This document shows positions 34,114 through 43,872 of a stretch of 64,000 bases of DNA, piece after piece. The position numbers and the translations under genes were made by a program. The stretch covers positions 6,375,501-6,439,500 of the forward strand of contig NZ_CP031030.1 in the NCBI RefSeq assembly GCF_003711225.1, in the 5' to 3' direction. The notes under the pieces were generated by a model. That model had not been told where the DNA came from, did no database searches, and saw only the letters and a list, made by a program, of their open reading frames with translations. The stretch is from Runella sp. SP2 (GTDB taxonomy: Bacteria > Bacteroidota > Bacteroidia > Cytophagales > Spirosomataceae). The first letter of the stretch is position 1. Each line of letters opens with the position of its first letter.

Positions 34114-34965
34114 ATGAAAGAAAAAGAACTTACCTCAGCCTCTGGCTACGCATTTATTGGTGTGGGATTCGCCCTATGGATTTTGGGCGGAATGATGGCA
34201 AGTGCCCAAACGGGCCTGTTAGCAGGACTGCTGTTTTTTCTAGGATGTATTATGTTTGTGGGTTTAACAGTCATCAACCCCAATGAAGCGGCTGTCTCCA
34301 CTTTCTTTGGAGAGTATGTTGGAACCATGAAACAAAATGGATTGCGTTGGGTCAATCCCTTGTACCGTCGTCGGAAAATAAGCTTGCGAGCGCGCAACCT
34401 GAACGGCCAAAAACTGAAAGTAAACGACAAAATGGGAAATCCGATTGAAATTGCAGCGGTTGTCGTTTGGAATGTAGAAGATACGGCTCAGGCGGTATTT
34501 GAAGTCGATGATTATCAGAAGTTTGTTGAGATTCAGTCGGAAGCGGCGGTGCGTAAATTGGCAGGAAGTTATTCCTACGATAACATCGAAGACGAAGATG
34601 CAGACATTACCCTGCGCGACGGTTCGGGTAAAATAAACGACATGCTTGAGCATGAATTGAACGAACGCTTGGTGCGGGCGGGTGTAAAAGTCATCGAGGC
34701 GCGTATCAGTCACTTGGCCTATTCCCCCGAAATTGCAGGGGCTATGCTTCAGCGTCAGCAGGCGTCGGCTGTGGTGGCTGCCCGTAAACAAATTGTGGAC
34801 GGTGCCGTGGGAATGGTCGAAATGGCTTTGGCCAAACTCTCTGAGAAAGAGATTGTTCACTTAGACGAAGAGCGTAAAGCAGCCATGGTGAGCAATTTAT
34901 TGGTTGTGCTTTGCGGCGAAAAATCGGTGAGCCCCGTAGTCAATGCGGGAACGTTGTACAATTAA
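34114..34965 (+). CDS. SPFH/Band 7 domain membrane protein
   Basis: A 283-residue protein with two N-terminal hydrophobic helices ([19 protein letters not shown] and [18 protein letters not shown]). An SPFH domain starts at [18 protein letters not shown] and continues through [39 protein letters not shown] and [18 protein letters not shown] helical C-terminal stretch with [17 protein letters not shown] is typical of stomatin-like scaffolds. Such proteins organise membrane domains or regulate membrane proteases. It is followed by a small ribbon-helix-helix gene, an arrangement I believe recurs in bacteria and which suggests a joint function. Confidence 0.85.
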   Translation: MKEKELTSASGYAFIGVGFALWILGGMMASAQTGLLAGLLFFLGCIMFVGLTVINPNEAAVSTFFGEYVGTMKQNGLRWVNPLYRRRKISLRARNLNGQKLKVNDKMGNPIEIAAVVVWNVEDTAQAVFEVDDYQKFVEIQSEAAVRKLAGSYSYDNIEDEDADITLRDGSGKINDMLEHELNERLVRAGVKVIEARISHLAYSPEIAGAMLQRQQASAVVAARKQIVDGAVGMVEMALAKLSEKEIVHLDEERKAAMVSNLLVVLCGEKSVSPVVNAGTLYN

Positions 34966-34970
34966 GCCCT

Positions 34971-35057
34971 AGGTCAGACGATAGTCAGACCGATAAATTA
35001 TACAATCAGGCTTTTGTAGAATTAGTGGCACCCAGGTCAGACGATAGTCAGACCGAT
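34971..35057. repeat. Tandem duplication with a 24-bp identical repeat
   Basis: A 24-bp string beginning AGGTCAGACGATAGTCAGAC occurs at 34971-34994 and again at 35034-35057, 63 bp apart. The bases preceding each copy are also related (TTGTACAATTA and TTGTAGAATTA), so a unit of about 63 bp was duplicated. The string holds TCAGAC twice (TCAGAC-GATAG-TCAGAC). It lies between the SPFH gene and the ribbon-helix-helix gene and could be an operator array. Confidence 0.8.
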
Positions 35058-35130
35058 TGGTCTTACGGAATGTTTAGATACTTGTCTGAACATTCCTTTT
35101 TTGCGTTATTTACCATTATCTTTTTATTCA

Positions 35131-35313
35131 ATGGCAACCGAAAAAAAGGCGTTTGTACTCAGAATCAGCCCCGAAATGCTCAAAGAGCTGGAACAATGGG
35201 CTCAAGAAGAGTTCAGAAGTACTAACGGCCAAATCGAATACGTGCTAAGTGATGCGCTCAAGAAACGAAAAAGGGCATCGAAATCACCTAAGAACCCAGC
35301 GTCGCTGGAGTAA
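35131..35313 (+). CDS. Arc-like ribbon-helix-helix DNA-binding protein
   Basis: A 60-residue protein (MATEKKAFVLRISPEMLKEL...). FVLRIS is the beta strand of an Arc/MetJ-type ribbon-helix-helix; SPEMLKELEQWAQEEFRS and NGQIEYVLSDALKKR are the two helices. The basic tail (KKRKRASKSPK) suits DNA contact. It is likely an autoregulated repressor whose sites may be the repeated string just upstream. It ends 6 bp before hemW. It could be an antitoxin, but no toxin gene adjoins it. Confidence 0.8.
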   Translation: MATEKKAFVLRISPEMLKELEQWAQEEFRSTNGQIEYVLSDALKKRKRASKSPKNPASLE

Positions 35314-35319
35314 ATACCC

Positions 35320-36468
35320 ATGCACTTATACCTTCACATTCCTTTTTGCAAACAAGCCTGCCACTATTGCGATTTTCATTTCAGTACCCAACTGAAGTCA
35401 AAAACGGAAATGGTGGCGGCTATTTGTCGAGAAATAGAGCTACAACAAGACTATTTGCCAACGCGAATGCTCGAAACCGTCTATTTTGGGGGAGGAACGC
35501 CCTCCATTTTGACCCAAAACGAATTGGAACAAATCCTCGAAACCATTCACCGTTTTTTTAAAGTAGAGCCAGGGGCGGAAATTACCCTTGAAGCCAATCC
35601 CGATGATTTAACATCTGAAAAACTCCGTGCGTTGAAACTGTTTGTGAACCGTTTAAGCATTGGTTTGCAGTCGTTTTATGAGCCTTACCTACGTTTTATG
35701 AACCGAGCGCATAACGCGCAAGAGTCGGAGCAATGTGTAAAGTTGGCCCAAGATCATGGCTTTGATAACCTGACGATTGACCTGATTTATGGCATGAGCC
35801 AAGCGCATTTGGGGATGGTTCCAACCCTCAGTGACGAACAACTCTGGCAACAAGACCTTGACAAAGCAATGGCACTCGAAACGCCGCATATTTCGGCCTA
35901 TAACCTGACCATTGAGCCAAAAACGGCGTTGGGAAATTGGCTCAAAAAAGGAAAAATAAAACCCGTTGACGAAGAGTTATCGGCGCGGCATTTTGAGCAG
36001 ATGGTTCGCTCCTTGACGCAGGCTGGGTACGAGCAATACGAAATTTCCAACTTTGCTAAAAATGGCCAATATGCCCGCCACAACAGCAGCTACTGGAAGC
36101 GGCGGCCGTACCTAGGCGTTGGGCCGAGCGCGCATTCATTCAATGGTGTTTCGAGGCAATACAACGTGTCTAACAACGCTATGTATCTTATTGGTATTCA
36201 GGCGAAAAAGCCTGTTTTTGAACTAGAAGAATTGTCAGTCTTTGACCAAGTAAATGACTATATTTTGACCAGTCTTAGGACGATTTGGGGCTGTGATTTG
36301 GCGGTTATCTGGGACATAGGGAAAGTTGACTTGCTGAAAGAACAAAAGGAGTACGTTGAAAAATTTCTTGAAAAAAATTGGGTAGAAGTACGAAACAATG
36401 TACTGTTTCTCACCGACAAGGGGAAATTATTTGCCGACCGAATTGCGTCTGATTTGTTTTTAGTTTGA
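35320..36468 (+). CDS. hemW: Radical SAM haem chaperone HemW
   Basis: A 382-residue radical SAM protein. The cluster motif is CKQACHYC (CX3CX2C) followed by DF rather than the extra cysteine of true coproporphyrinogen oxidase HemN, so HemW is the better call. Other conserved segments are YFGGGTPSIL, EITLEANPDDLT, RLSIGLQSF, TIDLIYG and QYEISNFAK. HemW is thought to bind haem and deliver it to respiratory proteins. Length is normal. It lies close after the ribbon-helix-helix gene. Confidence 0.93.
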   Translation: MHLYLHIPFCKQACHYCDFHFSTQLKSKTEMVAAICREIELQQDYLPTRMLETVYFGGGTPSILTQNELEQILETIHRFFKVEPGAEITLEANPDDLTSEKLRALKLFVNRLSIGLQSFYEPYLRFMNRAHNAQESEQCVKLAQDHGFDNLTIDLIYGMSQAHLGMVPTLSDEQLWQQDLDKAMALETPHISAYNLTIEPKTALGNWLKKGKIKPVDEELSARHFEQMVRSLTQAGYEQYEISNFAKNGQYARHNSSYWKRRPYLGVGPSAHSFNGVSRQYNVSNNAMYLIGIQAKKPVFELEELSVFDQVNDYILTSLRTIWGCDLAVIWDIGKVDLLKEQKEYVEKFLEKNWVEVRNNVLFLTDKGKLFADRIASDLFLV

Positions 36469-36542
36469 ACAATTGAATTCCTTTTTCGATTTTTGTTACA
36501 TCTAATCTGTCACACTATTTGCTAATCACCTTTTAGTCCTCT

Positions 36543-37295
36543 ATGGCTGTTAACCGAATTCGCCCTAACACCCCTGCATCAGCGCCCTTGCCCAAAACAA
36601 AAAGTTGGAAATCGATTCTAACGCGTTTTGTGTTAAAGAGCATATTGTATTTTTTGGTTGGGTCGGTGATTTGGGTGACAGTGCTCAAGTTTGTGCCCGT
36701 TTGGTTTACGCCTTTCATGCTTGTACGAAAAGTGGAGGCTATTACGGATGGTCGTAGTAGTAAAATTTATTCGGATTGGACTCCCATTGAAGACATGTCA
36801 AAAGAGGCGCCGTTGTCGGTAGTAGCTTCCGAAGATCAACTTTTCCCTGAGCATTGGGGCTTTGATTTTAAAGCCATGGGCAACGCATTTCAATCCAATT
36901 TGAAGGGAAAAAAAATCAGAGGCGCAAGCACCATTTCGCAACAAGTAGCCAAAAACGTCTTTTTGTGGCAAGGCCGCAGTTACGTTCGTAAAGTTTTAGA
37001 AGTATATTTTACGCTCTTAATTGAGGTGATTTGGGGAAAAGAACGTATCTTAGAGGTATATTTAAATGTAGCTGAGACAGGCAATATGACTTTTGGGTAC
37101 GAGGCTGCTGCTCAACGTTTCTTTCAAAAATCGTCGGCCAATCTAACTCGTACTGAAGCAGCCCGTATCGCAGCGGTATTGCCAAGCCCTTTACGTTTTT
37201 CAATTAAAAACCCGTCGAGTTATACGCTGAGACGTACACAGCAAATAGCTCGCCAAATGCGAATGTTGGGCCGAGATTATACCGCAAAACTGTAA
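36543..37295 (+). CDS. mtgA: Monofunctional biosynthetic peptidoglycan transglycosylase
   Basis: A 250-residue GT51 enzyme that polymerises lipid II into glycan strands. One N-terminal membrane helix (FVLKSILYFLVGSVIWVTVL) anchors it. The catalytic-glutamate motif is SEDQLFPEHWGFDF; then RGASTISQQVAKNVFLW, RKVLEVYFTLLIEVIWGKERILEVYLNVAE and EAARIAAVLPSPLRF follow. There is no transpeptidase domain, unlike pbpC at 3254. The 249 bp after it hold no gene that I can recognise. Confidence 0.95.
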   Translation: MAVNRIRPNTPASAPLPKTKSWKSILTRFVLKSILYFLVGSVIWVTVLKFVPVWFTPFMLVRKVEAITDGRSSKIYSDWTPIEDMSKEAPLSVVASEDQLFPEHWGFDFKAMGNAFQSNLKGKKIRGASTISQQVAKNVFLWQGRSYVRKVLEVYFTLLIEVIWGKERILEVYLNVAETGNMTFGYEAAAQRFFQKSSANLTRTEAARIAAVLPSPLRFSIKNPSSYTLRRTQQIARQMRMLGRDYTAKL

Positions 37296-37544
37296 GAATA
37301 TGCTTATTTTCTGAGTTAAATTTTCTTGTAAGTGGCTCATTATGTGTGTTTTAGATTGTTTTTGTATCGGTAGAAAAGTATATTCTACTAGATATATCAA
37401 CTTTTGGCATAATTATTGCCTGTAAAATTATACTATACCAATTACCCTACGTAAACTTAAATAATTGATTATCACAGAGTTGCCCTCTTGTGGGTTGCGA
37501 AGCTGTAACGTCATTTTAACAAGTATTAACGATGTAGTAGGGGC

Positions 37545-40500
37545 ATGATTCGAAATGTTTTACGCATTATTGGGTGTGCGGTGTTTTGGGCCGCGTGGCT
37601 GCTTCATTTTGAAGCACACACTCAGGCTGTACCCTGCGGAACTCCCCACGAAAATGCGGACGAAATTCAGCGCCGAGAAAGCCGAGTCATTCAGCTAAAA
37701 CAAAAGTTTGCCGAACAGTACGCAACAGCCGCCATTCAAACGGTTCAGTATATCCCAATAAAAGCGCATATACTAAGAAGAACAGATGGTACAGGCGGCC
37801 TTAGCATCGCAGATCTCAACATCGCGCTTGCCCAAGTCAATTCGTATTATATCAACGTAGGTAGCGGGCTCCAATTTTATTTTTGTGGTTCTCCCAATTA
37901 CGTCAATAACACCACTTTCTACGATTACGACAATACCGAAGAGTCTCCCCTCTGTAATGCCAACGATGTGACGAACGCCATCAACGTTTATTTTCCCAAT
38001 ACCATACAGTTTGGCAGTTTGGCAGTGTCAGGATACGCGTACTTTCCGAGTACTTTGGCAAGCACTAATCGACTTTTTGTACAGGCCAGTAATGCTACCG
38101 ATTTGCGAACGTTTACGCACGAATTAGGCCACTATTTTAATTTATTACATACTTTCCAAGGAAGCACAGACCCCAATTTAGCCAACCGTGAATTGGTTCA
38201 GGGAGGCAACTGTGCAACAAAAGGAGATTTGGTTTGTGACACCCCTGCCGATCCTTACGGACGAGATTCGGTAAGCTTGCTCGGCTGTAGTTATACTGGA
38301 ACGGCACGAGATCCCCAAAATCAGTTGTACAATCCGTCGCTTTCCAACATCATGTCGTATTATCCGATTGCGTGCGGAAATACTTTTACGGCAGGGCAAA
38401 TGAACCGAATCAGCGGAGGGGTTTTGTTACGAACTGATGGTGCAAACCAATATTCACTCACTTGTGGTTCTACCGTCACAGGAGCTAATGTGCCAAGTAA
38501 TTTAGCAGGAATACTAGGGCCATCGGGAGTAACGCTGACATTTACCGACAATTCTTCTAACGAGTCAGGGTTTATCATTGAGCGCTCAACGACCTCCGCT
38601 ACCGCGGGTTTTGTACCTATTGGCGGTATTGCACCCAACGTTACGACTTACTTAGACCAAACAACCACCGCGTTTACGACTTATTATTACCGCGTAAAGG
38701 CATCCAATTCTTCGACCGATTACAGCGCTGTATATAGCATCACTACAGGGCTTAACTATTGTACTCCAACCTACACTACGCCATGTTCGACGCTCCAAGT
38801 ATTGATTGATGATTTTATCTTGAGACAGGGAGCCACAACCATCATTAACAACGTCAACTCCAATTGTTCGCCAGGTAATTTTGGAGATTACACCTCCACG
38901 CTTTACAACGTAACCGCAGGTAGTACTTACACGTTTACGGCGAGGGCTACTTCAGGGGGCGTTGGTACTTATTTTGACCAACATATTACGATATGGCTTG
39001 ATTATGACCAAGATGGGGTCTTTGAAGCATCCGAAAGGGTATATCAAAGTACGGATATTTCTTCGACAAGGATGAACCCTACGGCAACCAACTCTTTCAC
39101 AATCCCAGTGACGGCAAGCGGAATGGTACGAATGCGGGTAAGGTCAAGTTATAACTCGGGGTCGGGTAGTGCAGTTACCGATCCTTGCGTTAACTTAAAT
39201 TATGGAGAAGCCGAAGATTATAGCTTAATGGTCTCAGGGGCGTCGCCGCCCTCTATTACGACTGGTAGCGTCACGCCGAGTACCGTATGTGCTGGTCAAA
39301 GTGTCAGTGTTAGTTTCACAACTTCCAATTTAACCTCTACTTCGTACGTCGTTCAGCTGTCGGATGCGGCTGGAAATAATTTTGTTGATATTCCAACAAC
39401 GGGAACAAGTAGTCCATTAACCGCAACAATTCCTGCTGGAACGTTAAGTGGAACGGGCTACAGGGTTCGCGTCAATTCTGTTTCACCGAGTGTAACGGGT
39501 TCAAACAGCGCAACCTTTACCATCAATAGCATTCCAAGTGCTCCCACCGCTACGACGCCAATTAATTACTGTCAAAACCAAACAGCCGTGGCACTGACGG
39601 CCACGGGCAGTAATTTGTTGTGGTACACGGTAGCCACGGGTGGGTCAGGCAACGGGACAGCCCCGACCCCATCAACTTCAACTGCAGGCACAACCAGTTA
39701 TTGGGTATCTCAAACGGTAAGTGGTTGCCAAAGTAGTCGCACAAAAATTGACGTCATTGTCACGGCCGCACCAAGTGCTCCCGCCGCTACGACGCCAATT
39801 AATTACTGTCAAAACCAAACGGCGGTAGCGCTGACGGCCACGGGCAGTAATTTGTTGTGGTACACGGTATCCACGGGCGGTACAGGCAACGCCACAGCGC
39901 CAACCCCATTAACTTCAACCGCAGGCACAACCAGTTATTGGGTATCTCAAACGGTAAATAGCTGCGAAAGCAGTCGCACAAAAATTGACGTCATTGTCAC
40001 GGCCACGCCAAGCGCTCCTGCCGTTACGACGCCAATTAATTATTGTCAAAACCAAACGGCGGTAGCGCTGACGGCAACGGGCAGTAATTTGTTGTGGTAC
40101 ACGGTATCGGCGGGTGGAACAGGTAATTCTACAGCGCCAACCCCATCGACTTCAACCGCAGGCACAACCAGTTATTGGGTATCTCAAACGGTAAATAGCT
40201 GCGAAAGTAGTCGCACAAAAATTGACGTCATTGTCACGGCCACGCCAAGTTCTCCTGCCGCTACGACGCCAATTAATTATTGTCAAAACCAAACGGCGGT
40301 AGCGTTGAGTGCAACGGGTAGTAATTTGCTGTGGTACACGGTATCGACGGGTGGGTCAGGCAATTCGACTGCGCCAACCCCATCAACGACGACAGTGGGT
40401 ACAACCAGTTATTGGGTATCTCAAACGGTAAATAGCTGCGAAAGCAATCGCACAAAAATTGACGTTGTTGTGAGTTCTACGCCACCTCCGCCTTCAGTAA

Positions 40501-41900
40501 CAACTCCTGTTAATTATTGTCAAAACCAAACGGCGGTAGCGCTGACGGCCACGGGCAGTAATTTGCTTTGGTACACCGTAGCGACGGGAGGTACAGGCAA
40601 CGCCACGGCACCGACGCCTTCAACGACGACCGCAGGCATAACCAGTTATTGGGTATCTCAGACCTTGGGCAGTTGTGGTAGTAGTACCCGAGCAAAAATA
40701 GATGTCGTCGTTACAGCTACGCCAAGTGCTCCTACCGCAACGACACCGATTAACTATTGCCAAAACCAAACGGCGGTAGCGCTGACGGCCACGGGCAGTA
40801 ATTTGCTTTGGTACACCGCAGGGACGGGTGGTACGGGTAACGCCACGGCACCGACGCCATCAACGACAACGGCAGGTACAGCCAGTTACTGGGTATCTCA
40901 AACGGTAAGTGGCTGCGAAAGTAGTCGTACAAAAATTGATGTGAATGTGACGGCTACGCCTGCTGCTCCTACAGCTACGTCGCCAATTAACTATACACAA
41001 GGACAAACAGCAAGCCCATTAACCGCTACGGGTACGTCTTTAAAATGGTACACGGTCCCAACGGGAGGAACATTTAATACGACAGCCCCCACACCATCGA
41101 CGGCGGCAGTGGGAACCACCAACTATTATGTATCCCAAACGGTAAATTCGTGTGAAAGCCCACGGGCAACCATCGTTGTAAACGTTACTTCTACGTCAAC
41201 CTCTGTGGCGTGCCCAACCATAAAAATATATTTGGAAGGTGTTTGGGGAAGTACTGAAATGTCAACGACGCTCAACCAACAAGGGCTATTGCCTGGCCAA
41301 ACACCCGTAAGCCCCTTTGGAGTAGCTACTCCTGCTGGTCAACCTTATAAAACAGCCCCTTGGAATTATTTGGGCACAGAGACGGTAAGTTCTTACGACA
41401 GCGATGTGGTAGATTGGGTGTTGATTTCACTACGAACGGATGTAACCAATACCTCCTCAACGGTCTATCGAACTGCGGGTTTACTTCGTAAAAATGGTAA
41501 TGTGACCTTGGTGGCAGCTTGCCCTACTTTGTCCACGTCGCAGTCTTATTATGTTTTGGTAGAACACCGAACGCACGTTGGGGCGGCGTCTCATACACCT
41601 GTAGCCATTGCAAGCAATAAGATTACGTACGATTTTACCCAGCAACAGTCCTATATTCCTTCCAATGCACCTGCGTCGGGGCAGCTTCAGGTTGGAGCTA
41701 TTCACTGCTTATTTGCGGGGGATTCAAACAAATCTTCTTTTGCTGAGATAAATGCTAATGACTCAAGCACGTGGCGCTTAGACAACGGGAAATTTGCGCG
41801 CTATTTACTGACGGATTATAATTTAGATGGAGAAGTAAATGCCAACGACGACATTCTCTGGAGGAAAAACAACGGAAAATTTTCAGGCGTAAGTTTTTAA
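37545..41900 (+). CDS. Secreted M43-type metalloprotease with Ig-like repeats and dockerin-like tail
   Basis: A 1451-residue extracellular protein with an N-terminal signal segment (VFWAAWLLHFEAHTQA). Residues about 60-305 form a pappalysin-like M43 metalloprotease with HELGHYFNLLH (His192, Glu193, His196) and a Met-turn NIMSYYP. A fibronectin-like part and a GEVED domain (NYGEAEDYSLMV) follow. Residues about 665-1218 are seven near-identical 79-residue Ig-like units. A lectin-like or adhesin-like domain precedes the C-terminus, which ends with two dockerin-like calcium loops (one is DYNLDGEVNANDD). No type IX sorting domain is visible. The next gene encodes a cohesin-like protein that may bind the tail. 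Confidence 0.85.
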   Translation: MIRNVLRIIGCAVFWAAWLLHFEAHTQAVPCGTPHENADEIQRRESRVIQLKQKFAEQYATAAIQTVQYIPIKAHILRRTDGTGGLSIADLNIALAQVNSYYINVGSGLQFYFCGSPNYVNNTTFYDYDNTEESPLCNANDVTNAINVYFPNTIQFGSLAVSGYAYFPSTLASTNRLFVQASNATDLRTFTHELGHYFNLLHTFQGSTDPNLANRELVQGGNCATKGDLVCDTPADPYGRDSVSLLGCSYTGTARDPQNQLYNPSLSNIMSYYPIACGNTFTAGQMNRISGGVLLRTDGANQYSLTCGSTVTGANVPSNLAGILGPSGVTLTFTDNSSNESGFIIERSTTSATAGFVPIGGIAPNVTTYLDQTTTAFTTYYYRVKASNSSTDYSAVYSITTGLNYCTPTYTTPCSTLQVLIDDFILRQGATTIINNVNSNCSPGNFGDYTSTLYNVTAGSTYTFTARATSGGVGTYFDQHITIWLDYDQDGVFEASERVYQSTDISSTRMNPTATNSFTIPVTASGMVRMRVRSSYNSGSGSAVTDPCVNLNYGEAEDYSLMVSGASPPSITTGSVTPSTVCAGQSVSVSFTTSNLTSTSYVVQLSDAAGNNFVDIPTTGTSSPLTATIPAGTLSGTGYRVRVNSVSPSVTGSNSATFTINSIPSAPTATTPINYCQNQTAVALTATGSNLLWYTVATGGSGNGTAPTPSTSTAGTTSYWVSQTVSGCQSSRTKIDVIVTAAPSAPAATTPINYCQNQTAVALTATGSNLLWYTVSTGGTGNATAPTPLTSTAGTTSYWVSQTVNSCESSRTKIDVIVTATPSAPAVTTPINYCQNQTAVALTATGSNLLWYTVSAGGTGNSTAPTPSTSTAGTTSYWVSQTVNSCESSRTKIDVIVTATPSSPAATTPINYCQNQTAVALSATGSNLLWYTVSTGGSGNSTAPTPSTTTVGTTSYWVSQTVNSCESNRTKIDVVVSSTPPPPSVTTPVNYCQNQTAVALTATGSNLLWYTVATGGTGNATAPTPSTTTAGITSYWVSQTLGSCGSSTRAKIDVVVTATPSAPTATTPINYCQNQTAVALTATGSNLLWYTAGTGGTGNATAPTPSTTTAGTASYWVSQTVSGCESSRTKIDVNVTATPAAPTATSPINYTQGQTASPLTATGTSLKWYTVPTGGTFNTTAPTPSTAAVGTTNYYVSQTVNSCESPRATIVVNVTSTSTSVACPTIKIYLEGVWGSTEMSTTLNQQGLLPGQTPVSPFGVATPAGQPYKTAPWNYLGTETVSSYDSDVVDWVLISLRTDVTNTSSTVYRTAGLLRKNGNVTLVAACPTLSTSQSYYVLVEHRTHVGAASHTPVAIASNKITYDFTQQQSYIPSNAPASGQLQVGAIHCLFAGDSNKSSFAEINANDSSTWRLDNGKFARYLLTDYNLDGEVNANDDILWRKNNGKFSGVSF
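39538..41200 (+). repeat. Seven tandem 237-240-bp repeats encoding Ig-like domains
   Basis: Units begin near 39538, 39774, 40011, 40248, 40485, 40725 and 40962. Each encodes a domain starting with ATTPINYCQNQTAVALTATG or close variants and containing NLLWYT, TSYWVSQTV and RTKIDV. Units 1-6 are very alike at DNA level; unit 7 has drifted (SPINYTQGQTA). Such near-identical repeats suggest recent expansion or recombination and can vary in number between strains. Confidence 0.93.
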
Positions 41901-41978
41901 ACCGGCATATTAATTGCCCAATATAAATGGCAGGCTGTTGAGGGCTTTAACAAAAATCGAACCAATTATTCGGAAAAT

Positions 41979-42872
41979 ATGAAAAAGTTTAATCTTCTAT
42001 CTTTTTTAGTTGTCGGGGCGCTATTGATGAGTGCAACTTTTGCCAAGGCCCAAGGACGTTATGAGGTGAGGCTTGTTCCAGGGAGTTATAACTGCGCCAA
42101 AGATTCGGTGACGATGTGCGTAGAAATCCGTGCTACTTCTGCCGATAGTGCCTTTGTGATGGGGAATGCCAATATTTTGTTAACGTATCCCACAAACCAG
42201 TTGAGTAACCCCGTTTATAGAAGTCGGGGAGTATTTAGTGGAGGAACCTATTCGTTGCTTGGAATGACCCGGACGCCAGGAGATCCTACCAGTGCATTAA
42301 GTATTAACATCGTAAATAATGGGGTGAATGGAGAAGGAACAACGGTGGATACCAACTGGAAAACAGTGGCGTGTTTGGCATTTAGTACCGCAGGAAATAC
42401 CAGCAAATGTTATAGTATTTCGGTGAGTTCAAGCAATCCGTCAACGGTCGTGACAATGGCATATCCTGATCCTGCTGACCCACAAAATAATATGTCATTG
42501 ACAAGACAAGTGTCGCAAGGAGCGTTGACACCTATCAATAACCAATGCCCAGCTACACCTACAGTAACATTGTCAGGTGGAGGAACAATTGCAGCAGGAG
42601 GAAGCTCTACGCTGACCGTTACGTCCCAAAATAGCGTATTACCAGCGACGGTAGCGTTAAACGGTGGAATTTCGGTAACACTGACACAACAAGAGCCTAG
42701 CAAGACCGTAACAGTCACTCCAACCAATACAACTACTTATACGGTACAGAGTGTCACGGGCGATTGTGGAACTGGAACTGGACAAGGAACAGCGACTGTC
42801 ACTATTCAAAGTGCTGGTACAGACTGCTCAAATGTTAAGTGTGTACCTGTAACTTTCCGAATTATTAATTAG
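41979..42872 (+). CDS. Secreted protein with cohesin-like N-terminal domain
   Basis: A 297-residue protein with signal peptide (MKKFNLLSFLVVGALLMSATFAKA). The first 160 mature residues (YEVRLVPGSYNCAKDSVTMCVEIRA, ANILLTYPTNQL, WKTVACLAFST) have the alternating-strand pattern and lengths of cohesin-like domains in Bacteroidota. The C-terminal part is Thr/Ser/Gly-rich and beta-stranded, ending KCVPVTFRIIN. It follows the metalloprotease by 78 bp and its stop overlaps the convergent meaB stop by 8 bp. The cohesin assignment is by pattern, not by clear motif, and may be wrong. Confidence 0.55.
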   Translation: MKKFNLLSFLVVGALLMSATFAKAQGRYEVRLVPGSYNCAKDSVTMCVEIRATSADSAFVMGNANILLTYPTNQLSNPVYRSRGVFSGGTYSLLGMTRTPGDPTSALSINIVNNGVNGEGTTVDTNWKTVACLAFSTAGNTSKCYSISVSSSNPSTVVTMAYPDPADPQNNMSLTRQVSQGALTPINNQCPATPTVTLSGGGTIAAGGSSTLTVTSQNSVLPATVALNGGISVTLTQQEPSKTVTVTPTNTTTYTVQSVTGDCGTGTGQGTATVTIQSAGTDCSNVKCVPVTFRIIN

Positions 42873-43857
42873 GGGAGTTTTTAAAAATCTCTAATAGATA
42901 GGTGGCTGCTTTAATAGGCAGCCATTTTTCGTTTTCTACCTGTGCCGCTATCTCGCCAAGTTGTTGTAGAACCTTGGGGTGCTGATAAAACTGCTCTTCT
43001 AAGGCATACCGAATGAGGCTGTGCATCCATTCGAGGCTTTGCTGTTGACGGTTTCGATGGAAAAAGCCGTTTTGTTGTACTTGCTGCGTAAAGTGCTCAA
43101 TCATTGCCCAAATAGCATCCAAACCCTTATTTTCGAGGGCTGAGCAGGTTTTTACCTGTGGATACCAACCATTTTCGGTGGGGGGGAACAAGTGAAGCGC
43201 ATTTTGATATTCGATTACTGCTCTTTGGGTAGCAGGCTGATTGGTGCCGTCGGCCTTGGTGATGACAACGGCATCTGCCATTTCCATAATTCCTTTTTTT
43301 ATGCCTTGAAGCTCATCTCCTGCACCTGCCAGCATCAACAAAAGGAAAAAATCGACCATGCCTTTGACCAAAGTTTCAGATTGCCCTACGCCTACGGTTT
43401 CGATAAAAATTATTTCAAAGCCAGCGGCTTCGCACAAGAGCATCGTTTCGCGGGTTTTATTGGCAACTCCTCCAAGTGAGCCACTCGAAGGAGAAGGCCG
43501 AATGTAGGCCAAAGGGTCGTGGGAAAGTTCTTCCATGCGGGTTTTATCGCCCATGATACTTCCCTTTGAGCGTTGGCTGGTGGGGTCAATGGCCAAAACG
43601 GCAAGCTTTTTGCCAAGACCCGTTATTTTTTTGCCAAAAGCTTCAATAAACGTGCTTTTTCCAACACCTGGCACACCCGTAATTCCAATGCGAACAGAAC
43701 GCCCAGTGTGCGGTAAAATGAGCTCTAAAACTTGCTGCGCTAGTTCTTTGTCGGAAGGAAGCTGACTTTCGATAAGGGTGATGGCACGACTTAAAACCAT
43801 TCGGTTGCCCGAAAGAACGCCTTCAACATAAGCCTGAACTGAAAGACGATGTCGCAA
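42865..43857 (-). CDS. meaB: Methylmalonyl-CoA mutase-associated GTPase MeaB
   Basis: A 330-residue G3E-family GTPase that protects and loads cobalamin in methylmalonyl-CoA mutase. Motifs are the P-loop GVPGVGKSTF, LAIDPTSQRSKGSIMGDKTRM, RPSPSSGSLGGVANKTRETM, FIETVGVGQSE and VITKADG. A C-terminal helical region ends the protein, as in MeaB/ArgK. The mutase itself is not in the window. It is the last gene of the queA-ispD-meaB run, 15 bp after ispD. Confidence 0.95.
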   Translation of the reverse strand: MRHRLSVQAYVEGVLSGNRMVLSRAITLIESQLPSDKELAQQVLELILPHTGRSVRIGITGVPGVGKSTFIEAFGKKITGLGKKLAVLAIDPTSQRSKGSIMGDKTRMEELSHDPLAYIRPSPSSGSLGGVANKTRETMLLCEAAGFEIIFIETVGVGQSETLVKGMVDFFLLLMLAGAGDELQGIKKGIMEMADAVVITKADGTNQPATQRAVIEYQNALHLFPPTENGWYPQVKTCSALENKGLDAIWAMIEHFTQQVQQNGFFHRNRQQQSLEWMHSLIRYALEEQFYQHPKVLQQLGEIAAQVENEKWLPIKAATYLLEIFKNSPN

Positions 43858-43872
43858 GGGAGTGACTTTTGG

